Assembly: GCF_963669205.1 (NCBI RefSeq)
Contig: NZ_OY769915.1
Coordinates: forward strand, 2,702,001 to 2,766,000
DNA: 64,000 nucleotides
Direction of reading: 5' to 3'
Source: an uncultured Roseibium sp.
GTDB lineage: Bacteria; Pseudomonadota; Alphaproteobacteria; Rhizobiales; Stappiaceae
Positions within the stretch are counted from its first letter, which is position 1, and every line of letters begins with the position of its first letter. Made by a program: the position numbers and the translations under genes. Positions 1-8,186 of the stretch are shown in pieces. Under the pieces are notes generated by a model, which was not told where the DNA came from, ran no database searches, and worked only from the letters and a program-made list of their open reading frames with translations.

Positions 1-27
1 AGCGCCTGCCCACGTCAGAGCGCGCAT
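1..27 (-). CDS. Possible N-terminus of a leftward gene cut by the window edge
   Basis: Reading leftward from an ATG at 27 gives nine open codons (MRALTWAGA) that run off the window. This opening resembles zinc-dependent alcohol dehydrogenases, which often begin MRALTW. The nearest Shine-Dalgarno-like AAGGAG lies about 25 bases upstream, too far to be convincing. Nine residues are not enough to assign a family, so both gene and function are tentative. Confidence 0.3.
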
Positions 28-336
28 CACATCGAAGGTTACGTTAGGAAAATCTCCTTGCCGCACTATTAACAATCATGGCCTAATTTTGATCGGAAGG
101 GAATCTCACGATGATGTGAGGAGGCGGCCGGTCGATCAAATGTGCCGAAATTGCAACGCAAATTTCGCTCAATAAGGGTGTATTAGTGACTATGCTCCTA
201 AAAGTCGTATCACTTTCTTCAGTTTGTCAGTGATCGGCCTCGATTATTGACCTGAGGGAAATGAAGAGATGTGCGTGGAAATGACGGCGCTGTCGGTCAG
301 ATCATGAACGGTACGGCCTGATTCCGTGTTCCGGGG
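28..336. other. Intergenic stretch without a recognisable gene
   Basis: About 300 bases between the possible leftward start at 27 and the stop codon of the DUF1963 gene. It is AT-richer than the genes around it. I see no credible ORF, RNA gene or strong terminator. It could hold the promoter of the gene leaving the window on the left. Confidence 0.5.
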
Positions 337-2028
337 TCAATGCGCGCAATGCGCTGCCGAGACCTTGTCGAATTCCTGCTCGCCCAGATCGCTTTCACTG
401 ATCATGAAATCGAACTCGCCACCGTCGCCGATGGTCATCTCGGCGCCCCAGTCACTGAACAGCTGCAGGAGCAACTGCTCCGGACTGTCATGGGCCATGT
501 TGAACTGGACGGAGGAGAGGTGCCCGAACATCTGGTGGTAGCAGTTGCCGGACCGGGCGCCCGGAAACTCGGGGCACTGGACACCGTCGGCATCCTTCAG
601 GAACACGGGATGCCTGTCTGCTGCGGCGACATAGACCAGCTCCGGAATATGTTTTGCAAGCTCCCGATCGGCCCCCGATTCCGTCACCAGCCGGTGCATC
701 GCCCGTTCGATGTCCGACTTCAGATAGGTGCTGTATCTCTTGTCGGCCGCCTGGGTCAGAAAGTCGTTGAGGTCTTCGATGAAGGCCTCGATCGCGCGCT
801 GTTCGATGGCAGTTTCGTGAGATCTGTCCGCCTGCAGTTGCCAGTCTGCGAAACAGGCTTCAAACCCGGTTTCCTCCAGTTTGGCCGCGTGCCGGTTGCG
901 CAGGATACGGCAGATCAGGCCGATGCCTCTTGGGGCGAACGGAAATCCGGTTTCTTCGTGCGGCCTGACAACAAGAGGCTTTCCTGACGCCTTGTCCTCT
1001 TCGGTCCAGGGCGCGAACAGATGAAACTCGCGGTGCCGGGCGTTGTCCACCGTCATGGTTCCGAACGCGGTCAGCAGTTGATCCGTCAGGTGGCGGGTAT
1101 GCGCCTCCCCATATCCTTCCGGAGCCTCGAAGGGCAGACCCTCTGCAACCGGCATCGTTTCAACCTTGGCGAAGTTCAGGGGCCATTCGGGGAAGATTCG
1201 GGTTTTTTCGTCGCCCGGGAGGCCGAACAGGAGGTCGAAATGATAGTTGCCGTCCCGGAGCGAGGGCAGGTTTTTCGGAAATGCGGTCGGTGCCCCGGCA
1301 TAGTCCGCATCGTAGAGGACGCGAATGTCGTTCGCGCTGGCAACATCCGGTTCGGACCAGGAAAGGCTCTCGTCAAACCGGCCGAAGAAAAACAGCATGC
1401 CGTCTTTCGGAATGCCTTCCGGCCGCCAGGGCAGATCCGCAAGGTCGATCTGCGCCAGAAAATGCAGCGGAAGGTCCGCCTTCACCTGATCGCCGTGTCC
1501 CGGCGCCTTCGGCCACGCAATGCTGTTTGGAAGATCCGGCAGTCCGCCGATCTTGCTGCGCCCGTGCTTCTCGCGATGCGGCGGGTAAGGACGATACGCA
1601 TAGACCGCCGGACGGGCAAACCGGCCGCGCAGGTTGTCGAACGTATCGCCACTGTCGGGGTCGAGTTTCGCCTCTTTCCGGTGTTCGCGCTTGAGCTCCA
1701 GCACCTCCTTGCGTTCAGGTGCAGGTTCGGCCTCGGTTTCTGCCTGATCCTTCTCCTCGGGCAGTTTCTTGGCTTCTTTTACAAGGACTTTTTGAAAGCG
1801 GCCGTCATTGATGTCTTGCGGCTCGGCGTTCTGCTTCCGGTTGGACTTGAGCGGCAAAAGTGACCAGAGCGAGCTGAATACCGGTTTGAAAAGCGGCATA
1901 AGCACCATGCCCGCGACACTGCCAAGGATCGCAACCAGAAACAGAAAATACGTCTTGGGGAAGCCGAGCTTCTTGCTGCCATACGCAAAAATGACAAGAA
2001 TCAGAAGGTAAAGTGCGAATTTAACCAT
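337..2028 (-). CDS. DUF1963 (YwqG-type) membrane-anchored protein
   Basis: A 563-residue protein. Residues 1-50 contain two hydrophobic segments. They are followed by a charged Glu/Lys-rich linker (about 55-135) and then a domain matching the DUF1963/YwqG family, recognisable by GGLPDLPNSIAWP, the LHFLAQIDLADLPW stretch and DGMLFFFGRFD. The C-terminal HQMFGHLSSVQFN and LLLQLFSDWGAEM blocks are also typical. YwqG proteins have no established biochemical role, so function is unknown. The N-terminal anchor and linker make this longer than plain YwqG (about 260 residues). The start ATG lacks a clear Shine-Dalgarno. It is the terminal gene of the minus-strand run and is separated from the fumarase by a terminator. 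Confidence 0.85.
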   Translation of the reverse strand: MVKFALYLLILVIFAYGSKKLGFPKTYFLFLVAILGSVAGMVLMPLFKPVFSSLWSLLPLKSNRKQNAEPQDINDGRFQKVLVKEAKKLPEEKDQAETEAEPAPERKEVLELKREHRKEAKLDPDSGDTFDNLRGRFARPAVYAYRPYPPHREKHGRSKIGGLPDLPNSIAWPKAPGHGDQVKADLPLHFLAQIDLADLPWRPEGIPKDGMLFFFGRFDESLSWSEPDVASANDIRVLYDADYAGAPTAFPKNLPSLRDGNYHFDLLFGLPGDEKTRIFPEWPLNFAKVETMPVAEGLPFEAPEGYGEAHTRHLTDQLLTAFGTMTVDNARHREFHLFAPWTEEDKASGKPLVVRPHEETGFPFAPRGIGLICRILRNRHAAKLEETGFEACFADWQLQADRSHETAIEQRAIEAFIEDLNDFLTQAADKRYSTYLKSDIERAMHRLVTESGADRELAKHIPELVYVAAADRHPVFLKDADGVQCPEFPGARSGNCYHQMFGHLSSVQFNMAHDSPEQLLLQLFSDWGAEMTIGDGGEFDFMISESDLGEQEFDKVSAAHCAH

Positions 2029-2126
2029 GCAGACATCTATGATGTTGAGTTTTCACCCACATTTGTGACTGCATGGAATAAAGATCAGGTAAAATTTTTT
2101 GAACAAATACCAACAGAACCTGTCGG

Positions 2127-2152
2127 AAAAAGGCGGCCTGAGCCGCCTTTTT
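2127..2152. terminator. Bidirectional Rho-independent terminator
   Basis: A perfect 11-bp stem (AAAAAGGCGGC / GCCGCCTTTTT) around a CTGA loop. The A-run on one side and T-run on the other let it act in both directions. On the minus strand it lies just downstream of the fumarase stop codon, past the repeat fragment, and is best assigned to that gene. Confidence 0.85.
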
Positions 2153-2160
2153 CTTGCGTG

Positions 2161-2252
2161 GCCGGGCAGGTAGCCCGCTTGTCGCGCTTTTCCTTGCAGC
2201 TCATCGCCGTTTGCTGCGCCAATTCAACCAAATTGATGAGTCCTGACCCTGG
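2161..2252. repeat. Truncated copy of the CTAG-bounded repeat at the fumarase 3' end
   Basis: These 92 bases match, in reverse complement, the left part of the element at 13118-13387; for example GCAAGGAAAAGCGCGACAAG is shared exactly. The outer end (…GTCCTGACCCTGG) instead resembles the right end of that element. The other end is missing, as it would fall inside the DUF1963 gene, so this is a fragment. It abuts the fumarase TGA stop directly. Seen in the sequence; its origin as a mobile element is inferred. Confidence 0.75.
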
Positions 2253-3890
2253 TCAGCCCAAATTCAGCTCCTTGAAGAAGTCGTTGCCCTTGTCATCGAT
2301 GACGATGAAGGCCGGGAAGTCCTCGACCTCGATTTTCCAGATGGCTTCCATGCCGAGTTCCTCGAATTCGACGACCTCGACCTTCTTGATGCAGTCCTGG
2401 GCAAGACGGGCTGCCGGTCCGCCGATGGAACCGAGATAGAAGCCGCCATGGGCCTGACAGGCCCTGCGGACCTGCGCCGAGCGGTTGCCCTTTGCCAGCA
2501 TGACCATGGAGCCGCCGGCTGCCTGGAACTGATCGGCATAAGCGTCCATCCGCCCGGCCGTGGTTGGTCCGAAGGAGCCGGACGGCATGCCGTCCGGTGT
2601 TTTCGCCGGGCCCGCATAGTAGATCGGGTGGTTCTTGAAATAGTCCGGCAGCGGTTCGCCGCTTTCAAGACGGTCGCGCAGCTTGGAGTGCGCGAGGTCG
2701 CGGGCCACGATCAAAGGACCGGTAAGGGACAGCCGCGTCTTGACCGGATACTTGCTCAACTCACCCAGAATTTCGGACATTGGCCGGGTCAGGTCGATTT
2801 TCACGACATTGTCGGACAGCGCGTCGTCGGTCACTTCCGGAAGGTATTTTTCAGGCTGCATTTCCAGCTGCTCGAGGAAAACACCGTCCTTCGTGATCTT
2901 GCCGACGGCCTGCCGGTCCGCCGAGCAGGAGACCGCCAGGCCGATGGGCAGCGACGCCCCGTGACGGGGCAGGCGGATCACGCGGACGTCGTGGCAGAAA
3001 TATTTGCCGCCAAACTGGGCTCCGACGCCCGTTGCCTGCGTGAGCTTGTGGATTTCCTCTTCCATGGCAAGGTCACGAAATGCGTGGCCGCTTTCCGAAC
3101 CGCCCGTCGGCAGTCCGTCGAGGTACCTGGCAGAGGCGAGTTTGGCCGTCTTGAGGTTCATTTCAGCCGAGGTGCCGCCTATCACGATCGCCAGGTGATA
3201 GGGCGGGCAGGCGGCCGTGCCGAGCGTCAGGATCTTTTCCTTCAGGAAATCGATCATGCGGTCATGGGTGAGAAGCGAGGGCGTGCCCTGGAAGAGGAAC
3301 GTCTTGTTCGCCGAACCGCCGCCCTTGGCCATGAACAGGAACTTGTAGGCGTCTTCGCCTTCGGCATAAAGCTCGATCTGCGCCGGCATGTTGCTCGCGG
3401 TGTTTTTCTCCTCGAACATGGAGATCGGCGCGAGCTGGGAATAGCGAAGGTTCTTCTTGAAATAGGCGTCCCGGGCGCCTTCGCCGAGGGCGGCTTCGTC
3501 GCCGCCCTTGGTCCAAACCCTGCGGCCTTTCTTGCCCATGATGATTGCAGTGCCGGTGTCCTGGCACATCGGCAGCACGCCGTGCGAGGCGATGTTTGCG
3601 TTTTTCAGAAGATCGAAGGCGACGAACTTGTCATTTTCGGTTGCTTCCGGATCGTCGAGAATTTTCTTCAGCTGTTCCAGGTGGCCGGGCCGGAGGTAGT
3701 GATTGATGTCCTTGAACGCTTCTTCGGCCAGCAGGCGGAGCCCCTCCGGATCGACCATGAGCACTTTTTCACCGTTGAATTCGGCGGTGCTGACATAGTC
3801 GGATGTCAGCTTGCGGTACGGGGTCTGATCCTCGTTCTGCGGGAAGAGTGCGCTGTGGTGATATTCGGGAGGGGTCACGGGAGCGTTCAT
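2253..3890 (-). CDS. fumA: Class I (iron-sulfur) fumarate hydratase
   Basis: Interconverts fumarate and malate in the TCA cycle, in the cytoplasm. The 545-residue length fits oxygen-sensitive class I homodimeric fumarases (FumA/FumB), not the 460-residue class II FumC. Cys109 (LPMCQDTGTA), Cys228 (GTAACPPYH) and Cys322 (AVSCSADR) have the same spacing as the three [4Fe-4S] ligands of E. coli FumA (105/224/318, from memory). The GGSANKTFLFQ and SFGPTTAGRMD motifs are also conserved. The order is N-terminal Fe-S hydrolyase domain, then C-terminal fumarase domain. It appears monocistronic, with a repeat fragment and a strong terminator directly downstream and a terminator of the upstream cluster 140 bases before its start. 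Start choice is moderate: a later start would cut into the conserved N-terminus. Confidence 0.95.
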   Translation of the reverse strand: MNAPVTPPEYHHSALFPQNEDQTPYRKLTSDYVSTAEFNGEKVLMVDPEGLRLLAEEAFKDINHYLRPGHLEQLKKILDDPEATENDKFVAFDLLKNANIASHGVLPMCQDTGTAIIMGKKGRRVWTKGGDEAALGEGARDAYFKKNLRYSQLAPISMFEEKNTASNMPAQIELYAEGEDAYKFLFMAKGGGSANKTFLFQGTPSLLTHDRMIDFLKEKILTLGTAACPPYHLAIVIGGTSAEMNLKTAKLASARYLDGLPTGGSESGHAFRDLAMEEEIHKLTQATGVGAQFGGKYFCHDVRVIRLPRHGASLPIGLAVSCSADRQAVGKITKDGVFLEQLEMQPEKYLPEVTDDALSDNVVKIDLTRPMSEILGELSKYPVKTRLSLTGPLIVARDLAHSKLRDRLESGEPLPDYFKNHPIYYAGPAKTPDGMPSGSFGPTTAGRMDAYADQFQAAGGSMVMLAKGNRSAQVRRACQAHGGFYLGSIGGPAARLAQDCIKKVEVVEFEELGMEAIWKIEVEDFPAFIVIDDKGNDFFKELNLG

Positions 3891-3966
3891 GAGGCGTCTT
3901 TCCTGATCTGGCTGCCCCCGGCATCAGCCGGCAGCGCTGGAACGATATCTGCCGTTCTCATACGGC

Positions 3967-3998
3967 AAAAAGGCCGCGGACGCCAAGTCCTGCGGCCT
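3967..3998 (-). terminator. Rho-independent terminator of the YceI/cytochrome b cluster
   Basis: On the minus strand, AGGCCGCAGGA pairs with TCCGCGGCCT with a one-base bulge, across a loop of about seven bases, and is followed by a TTTTT run. It begins about 30 bases past the stop codon of the downstream YceI gene and separates it from the fumarase. Confidence 0.75.
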
Positions 3999-4028
3999 GC
4001 ACAATTGGTTGCACAATCTGTGTGATCG

Positions 4029-4586
4029 TCAGCGCGTTGCCGTCAGGTCGAGCTTGACGGTGACGATATCGCCGACCGTGTCCGTACCGACGCCGGCTCC
4101 GAGCCCGTAATCGAGGCGATTGAGTTTTGCGGTTCCTGCCGCCCTGGCACTATCGCCGTCGATGTCGAGCGTGAAGTCGAGTGTTACCGGATGCGACGCG
4201 CCCTTGATGGTCAGCGTGCCGTTGGCGCGGTAACTGTTGCCTTCAACGAGCGTTGCGCCCTCTGCCTTGAACTCGGCAACCGGAAAGCCGGCGGCATCGA
4301 ACCAGTCCGCCGCGGGCAGGGTCGTGTCGAACTGCGGATTGCCTGTCGAAGCGCTGGCCGGGTTGATGGTGGCCAGGATGACCGCGCTTTCGGGGGCGGC
4401 GGTGTCAAAATCGATGCTGGCGTCCCAGGTGGTGAAGGTTCCTGTCAGCGCTGCGCTGCCCTGCTGGACTTCGAAGGCGAGTGTGCTGTTCGCCGGATCC
4501 ACGGTCCAGGCCTCGGCCTGCGCCGCGGAAACGGCCCCGATCATCGCCAGAGACAGGCCAGAGAGAATCATTTTTTTCAGTGCCAT
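4029..4586 (-). CDS. YceI-family periplasmic protein (copy 2)
   Basis: A 185-residue protein with a Sec signal peptide ending near AQA-EA (residue 24), so the mature protein is periplasmic. The remainder is a YceI domain: WTVDPANSTLAFEV, DASIDFDTAAP, the LTIKGASHPVTLDFTL block and a C-terminal VKLDLTATR. YceI proteins are lipocalin-like barrels that bind isoprenoid chains such as polyprenols or quinone precursors; the ligand here is unknown. It is the last gene of a three-gene minus-strand run, about 25 bases from the cytochrome b gene, with a terminator behind it. It is clearly diverged from the other YceI copy at 5249-5833, so this is not a recent duplication. Family certain, role inferred. 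Confidence 0.9.
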   Translation of the reverse strand: MALKKMILSGLSLAMIGAVSAAQAEAWTVDPANSTLAFEVQQGSAALTGTFTTWDASIDFDTAAPESAVILATINPASASTGNPQFDTTLPAADWFDAAGFPVAEFKAEGATLVEGNSYRANGTLTIKGASHPVTLDFTLDIDGDSARAAGTAKLNRLDYGLGAGVGTDTVGDIVTVKLDLTATR

Positions 4587-4610
4587 GCTACGAAATCCTC
4601 AAGTGAGATA

Positions 4611-5195
4611 TTAAGATTTGGCCTTGGCCGGTCCGGTCGACACCATGCGTTTCAGGGTGTCGTCCCGGGCGATGAAGTGGTGTTTGAGAGCGGCGGCGAC
4701 ATGAACGACGATCAGTGCGATGAGAAGATATGCCCCGTATTCGTGCAGGAACTTGAAGAAGCCCTCCGCCTGCTCCTTGGTGCCGAGCCCTTCGGGAACC
4801 GGAAGATGCGGCACGGGCTGGACGTTGAAGAGCACCGTCGGAATGCCCCAGGGCGACGCCGAAACCATGAACCAGCCCGTGATCGGCATCGCGAAGATGA
4901 GGGCGTAGAGACCGATATGTCCGAGATGCGCGGCGGTTTTCTCAAGCGGATGCATGCCGGCGGGCAGTTTCGGGGTGGGGTTCACCAGCCGCCAGGCCAA
5001 CCTGAGGACGGCAAGCGCCAGGACAACGAAACCGACCGACTTGTGCAGCTGATAGAGCTGAAATGTTTCCGGGTCTGCTGGCGGCAGCGACGTCATGTAG
5101 AGCCCGAAAGCAAGCATTCCGGCAATCAGCACGGCCATCGTCCAGTGAAAGGCGATTGAAATGCGTCCGTAGCCGGTCGAAGTGTTGCGCAGCAT
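4611..5195 (-). CDS. Cytochrome b561-type membrane protein (CybB/YodB family)
   Basis: A 194-residue, four-helix inner-membrane cytochrome b of the bacterial b561 (Ni/Fe-hydrogenase cytochrome b-like) type. It opens with YGRISIAFHWTMAVLI, the family signature. His17, His51, His151 and His165 sit at the expected places in helices 1, 2 and 4 for two b-type hemes. Members move electrons between quinol and periplasmic acceptors, and E. coli CybB is a superoxide:ubiquinone oxidoreductase. It lies between two YceI genes, an arrangement that recurs in proteobacteria and suggests quinone- or isoprenoid-linked redox chemistry in the periplasm. A second His pair (H172, H173) follows helix 4. The start fits the family N-terminus. 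Confidence 0.92.
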   Translation of the reverse strand: MLRNTSTGYGRISIAFHWTMAVLIAGMLAFGLYMTSLPPADPETFQLYQLHKSVGFVVLALAVLRLAWRLVNPTPKLPAGMHPLEKTAAHLGHIGLYALIFAMPITGWFMVSASPWGIPTVLFNVQPVPHLPVPEGLGTKEQAEGFFKFLHEYGAYLLIALIVVHVAAALKHHFIARDDTLKRMVSTGPAKAKS

Positions 5196-5248
5196 GGCGG
5201 GCTCCTTGAATTGGGAGGCCGGTCAAACCGGCCTCCGCGTCAGTCGGG

Positions 5249-5833
5249 TCAGTTCGTTGCCTGCGAAATCAGTGTTTCGGCATGGAACGTCACGGTGACC
5301 TCGTCACCTACATAGGGCACGAACATGTCCATGCCGAAGTCGGAACGCTTGATCACGGTGGTAACCGCGAACCCGGCAGCCGGTTTCTTTGCCATCGGAT
5401 GGTCGCCCATTGCAAGAACGTCGACCGTCAGCGTGACCGGTTTGGTGATGCCGCGCAGTGTCAGATCGCCGGTGACGTCCAACTGGTTCTCGCCGGTCTG
5501 CTCGACCTTTGTGCTTTTGAACGTTGCCTGCGGGAACTTGGCCGCGTCAAAGAAATCCGGGCTCTTCAGATGCGTGTCGCGATCCGCCCAGAACGTGTCG
5601 AGACTGTCGATGTTGATCGTGAACTCGATGGAGGAGTTCGCCGGCGTCGCCTTGTCGATCAGCAATGTACCGTCCCAGTCGCCGAAGCGTCCGTCGGTCG
5701 TCGAATAGCCGAGGTGGTTGTAGGTGAAGGAGAGGTTGGCGTGGGACTTGTCGAAGTCATAAGCGACCGGCTCGGCGATCGCCGGGGCCGCGAGCAGGGA
5801 AAGAGCAAGTGCGGAAGCTGCAAAACGGATCAT
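5249..5833 (-). CDS. YceI-family periplasmic protein (copy 1)
   Basis: A 194-residue protein with a clear signal peptide (residues 1-20, cut after AIA before EPVAYDF). The YceI domain shows YDFDKSHANLSFTYNHLG, an FTINIDSLDTFWADRD block, HLKSPDFFDAAKFP and LTLRGITKPVTL. The HLKSPDFFD motif is the best conserved signature of YceI proteins that bind polyisoprenoids. It is the first gene of the YceI-cytochrome b-YceI run, and GAGG lies 11 bases before its ATG. A promoter-like sequence and a palindrome are found 50-100 bases upstream. This is the more canonical of the two YceI copies. Confidence 0.93.
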   Translation of the reverse strand: MIRFAASALALSLLAAPAIAEPVAYDFDKSHANLSFTYNHLGYSTTDGRFGDWDGTLLIDKATPANSSIEFTINIDSLDTFWADRDTHLKSPDFFDAAKFPQATFKSTKVEQTGENQLDVTGDLTLRGITKPVTLTVDVLAMGDHPMAKKPAAGFAVTTVIKRSDFGMDMFVPYVGDEVTVTFHAETLISQATN

Positions 5834-5888
5834 GGGAGAACCTCAAATCGTTGATCGGAGAGCGTTCGCTCATGAACGCTGCACCGGG

Positions 5889-5934
5889 AAGATAAGAAAG
5901 AAATTTTGCAGTGCAATTTGACTGACCGTTCGGT
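5889..5934 (-). promoter_or_regulatory. Candidate promoter and palindromic operator for the YceI/cytochrome b run
   Basis: On the minus strand TTGCAC (5916-5911) and TATCTT (5894-5889) are 16 bases apart, a moderate sigma-70-like match about 55 bases before the YceI start. Just upstream, 5925-5934 holds the perfect palindrome ACCGTTCGGT. An ACCGNNCGGT core is a common TetR-family operator form, but no TetR gene is nearby. Sequence seen; function inferred. Confidence 0.4.
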
Positions 5935-6222
5935 GTGGCTGAACAATTGTCGCACCGCTGGAGCGATTCTTCCGGGCAATGGCGGCCGTTGAAACGGGAG
6001 GCCCGGGCCGCGAATCAAAAACGCGTGTTCGGAGGCGTGCCTGCATTTTATGGTTGTGATGAGCAAAGGCGGACTTTGTAAGTTATTGAAAACAGGGAAC
6101 GAGTTCTTCTGTCATCAATCCATCAAGAAATTCAGGCAGCTAGTATGGATAATCTTGTCCAAATAGGTGAGAAGGCAATCCGGGGGGCGGCCGGTCCGGT
6201 TCGGCTACAAGGAGTACGTGAC

Positions 6223-6945
6223 GTGAAACAGGCAGTCATCGTGTGCCATCGGGGTGCATGCAGACACGCTCCCGAAAATACATTTGCCTCGCTCGAAAAG
6301 GCCATCGAACTCGGCGCGGAGGTCGTCGAATTCGACGTCAGGCCGTCGAAGGACGGTGTTCTTTACGTTCTGCACGACGAGACGCTCGAGCGGACGACCA
6401 ACGGGTCGGGCCGGCTTTCGGAGTTCTCCGCCGCCGAGCTTGACCGCCTCGATGCGGGCACCTGGTTCTCGCCCGAGTTCGCCGGTGAGCGCATCCCGCG
6501 TCTGGATGCATTCCTGGATGCCTGCCGCGGCCGGATCGGAACCTACGTGGAGATCAAGGAAGGCGATCCCGGCGAAGTCCGGGACATGCTTGCGGCACGC
6601 GGCATGCTCAATGACGCCTGGACGTTTTCCTTCGATCAGTCGATCCGTGCGCTGGCACGGGCCAAGGTCCCGGATCTGAAGCGCATGCTTTTGTTCGCGC
6701 ATGTCGGCTCCGTGGAGCGCGCCGTGGCCCAGGACGCCCATATCCTTGAATTCGACAAGGACACCCTGCGCGAAGATCTCGTTAAGGAAGCCCGGGACGC
6801 AAACCTCATCACGCAGATGTTCTACGACGGCGACGATAGGGATATGTTCGAGAAGGCGGTTCGCTACGGTATCGAACAGATGAACATCGATCATGTCGAG
6901 GTGTTCCGGGAAGTCGAAAGCGCGTTGCTGACACCTGCTGAATGA
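6223..6945 (+). CDS. Glycerophosphodiester phosphodiesterase
   Basis: A 240-residue GDPD TIM-barrel enzyme that hydrolyses glycerophosphodiesters to glycerol-3-phosphate and an alcohol. Catalytic and metal-binding motifs are present: CHRG followed by APENT, then VEFDVRPSKDG and LHDETLERTTNGSG. With no signal peptide it should be cytosolic, like UgpQ. The GTG at 6223 is chosen because AAGGAG lies eight bases upstream and the protein then begins five residues before the first core strand. An in-frame ATG at 6145 would add 26 unconserved residues and has no ribosome-binding site. The gene stands alone between the divergent YceI cluster and the FecR gene. The exact substrate is unknown. Confidence 0.88.
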   Translation: MKQAVIVCHRGACRHAPENTFASLEKAIELGAEVVEFDVRPSKDGVLYVLHDETLERTTNGSGRLSEFSAAELDRLDAGTWFSPEFAGERIPRLDAFLDACRGRIGTYVEIKEGDPGEVRDMLAARGMLNDAWTFSFDQSIRALARAKVPDLKRMLLFAHVGSVERAVAQDAHILEFDKDTLREDLVKEARDANLITQMFYDGDDRDMFEKAVRYGIEQMNIDHVEVFREVESALLTPAE

Positions 6946-7093
6946 TTCGCCGGTTTATTCGAATTTGCATGCAGAGATTCACGCAATGGAAACCCTGTTC
7001 GTCGATCGGGTCAATTATTTCTAAATATTTATTTTGAGTTAAGCAGAAATCGCTAAGAAAAAAGCTGAATTTTACCTGCGAGGTAGTTTAGCT

Positions 7094-8128
7094 ATGGTTG
7101 TTTGTGACTTGGGAAACAACTTAAAGATATCAGGCCGGGCAAAGCATTCCAAATATAAAAGTCTGTCGAGTAAAGCCTCGGCCGTGCTTTTTGCTGCCTT
7201 GTTGTTAATACCGCTTTTCCTCGCAGGGACGGTGAACGGCGCGGCAGCGTCTGAATGGGTGGTCAAGCGCGTATCCGGCATCGTCTATTTTGTTGCCCCT
7301 GGTGTCGAGGCGTTCCGCGTTAAGCGCGGCATGGCTTTTGAAAAAGGTTACACCATGGGCACCAGGGCGGGTGGCCGGGCATTGATCGCGCGTGGTGAGG
7401 AAACCATCAGTGTGGGCCCGAACACAACCTTCGCCCTGTCCAAATACCTCAGCAACGGTTCCAAGACGACGTTGTTGCAGCGCAAGGGAAGGGTCACGGT
7501 CGATGTCGCGAAGCGCTCGCGGCCGCATTTCTTCGTCGAAACGCCATTTCTGGCCGCCGTCGTCAAGGGCACCCGGTTCGACGTTTCTGTTGATGAAACG
7601 CGCACGCGCGTTTCCGTCGATAGGGGCGTTGTCGGGGTTGAAGACTTCTCTTCCGGAGATCGCGCCGATCTGACAGCCGGGCAGAAAGCCTCGAGCGCGA
7701 ATGGAAACAATGGCGGCCTGAGTGTTGGCGGGCGCACCAAACCGGACGTGCGCAAGGGGCCGAAACGGAGCCCGAAAGTGGCAGCGCTCGGACGTCCGGC
7801 ACCGGTCGAGATTCAGAAAGAGAAGCCTCAGAAGGCAAAGGGATTGTTCGGCGGTCTGTTCGGCTCGAACGAGAGCTCGAACGGTAACGGCAATTCGAAT
7901 GGCAACGGCAATTCGAACGGCAACAGCAACGGCAATTCGAATGGCAATTCGAATGGCAATAGCAACGGCAATTCGAACGGTAACTCGAACGGCAATAGCA
8001 ACGGCAATTCGAACGGCAATTCGAATGGCAACAGCAACGGCAATTCGAACGGTAACTCGAATGGCAACAGCAACGGCAATTCGAACGGCAACGGCAACGG
8101 CAATTCGAATGGCAACAGCGGCAAGTAA
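7094..8128 (+). CDS. FecR-domain protein with an Asn/Ser/Gly repeat tail
   Basis: A 344-residue protein. After a basic N-terminus, residues 30-52 form a signal peptide or anchor (AVLFAALLLIPLFLAGTVNG…AAAS). Residues 55-190 form a FecR-type beta domain (VSGIVYFVAPG, LLQRKGRVTVDV, VETPFLAAVVKGTRFDV). A Lys/Pro linker follows, then about 85 residues of almost pure Asn, Ser and Gly in SNGN units to the C-terminus. FecR domains are known from iron signalling but also occur as stand-alone periplasmic domains; no TonB receptor or ECF sigma factor is nearby, so ferric sensing is unlikely. It ends 58 bases before the CHASE2-EAL gene. I infer a shared transcript and a periplasmic partnership with the CHASE2 sensor. 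Confidence 0.8.
   Translation: MVVCDLGNNLKISGRAKHSKYKSLSSKASAVLFAALLLIPLFLAGTVNGAAASEWVVKRVSGIVYFVAPGVEAFRVKRGMAFEKGYTMGTRAGGRALIARGEETISVGPNTTFALSKYLSNGSKTTLLQRKGRVTVDVAKRSRPHFFVETPFLAAVVKGTRFDVSVDETRTRVSVDRGVVGVEDFSSGDRADLTAGQKASSANGNNGGLSVGGRTKPDVRKGPKRSPKVAALGRPAPVEIQKEKPQKAKGLFGGLFGSNESSNGNGNSNGNGNSNGNSNGNSNGNSNGNSNGNSNGNSNGNSNGNSNGNSNGNSNGNSNGNSNGNSNGNSNGNGNGNSNGNSGK
7867..8125 (+). repeat. In-frame tandem repeat encoding the SNGN tail
   Basis: A degenerate 12-base unit (TCGAACGGCAAC with T/C and A/G changes), sometimes in 6- or 18-base variants, repeats about twenty times and encodes Ser-Asn-Gly-Asn. The unit length is a multiple of three, so unit gain or loss would change tail length without a frameshift. 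Confidence 0.9.
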
Positions 8129-8186
8129 CGTGAGCTCGATAGAGATACGCCCATCGTTGCACCATTTGCGAACCGGGTGAGGTGGA

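Noticed and set aside
7867..8125. Possible CRISPR-like array
   Set aside because: The repeats are contiguous 12-base units without spacers and are in frame inside a protein gene.
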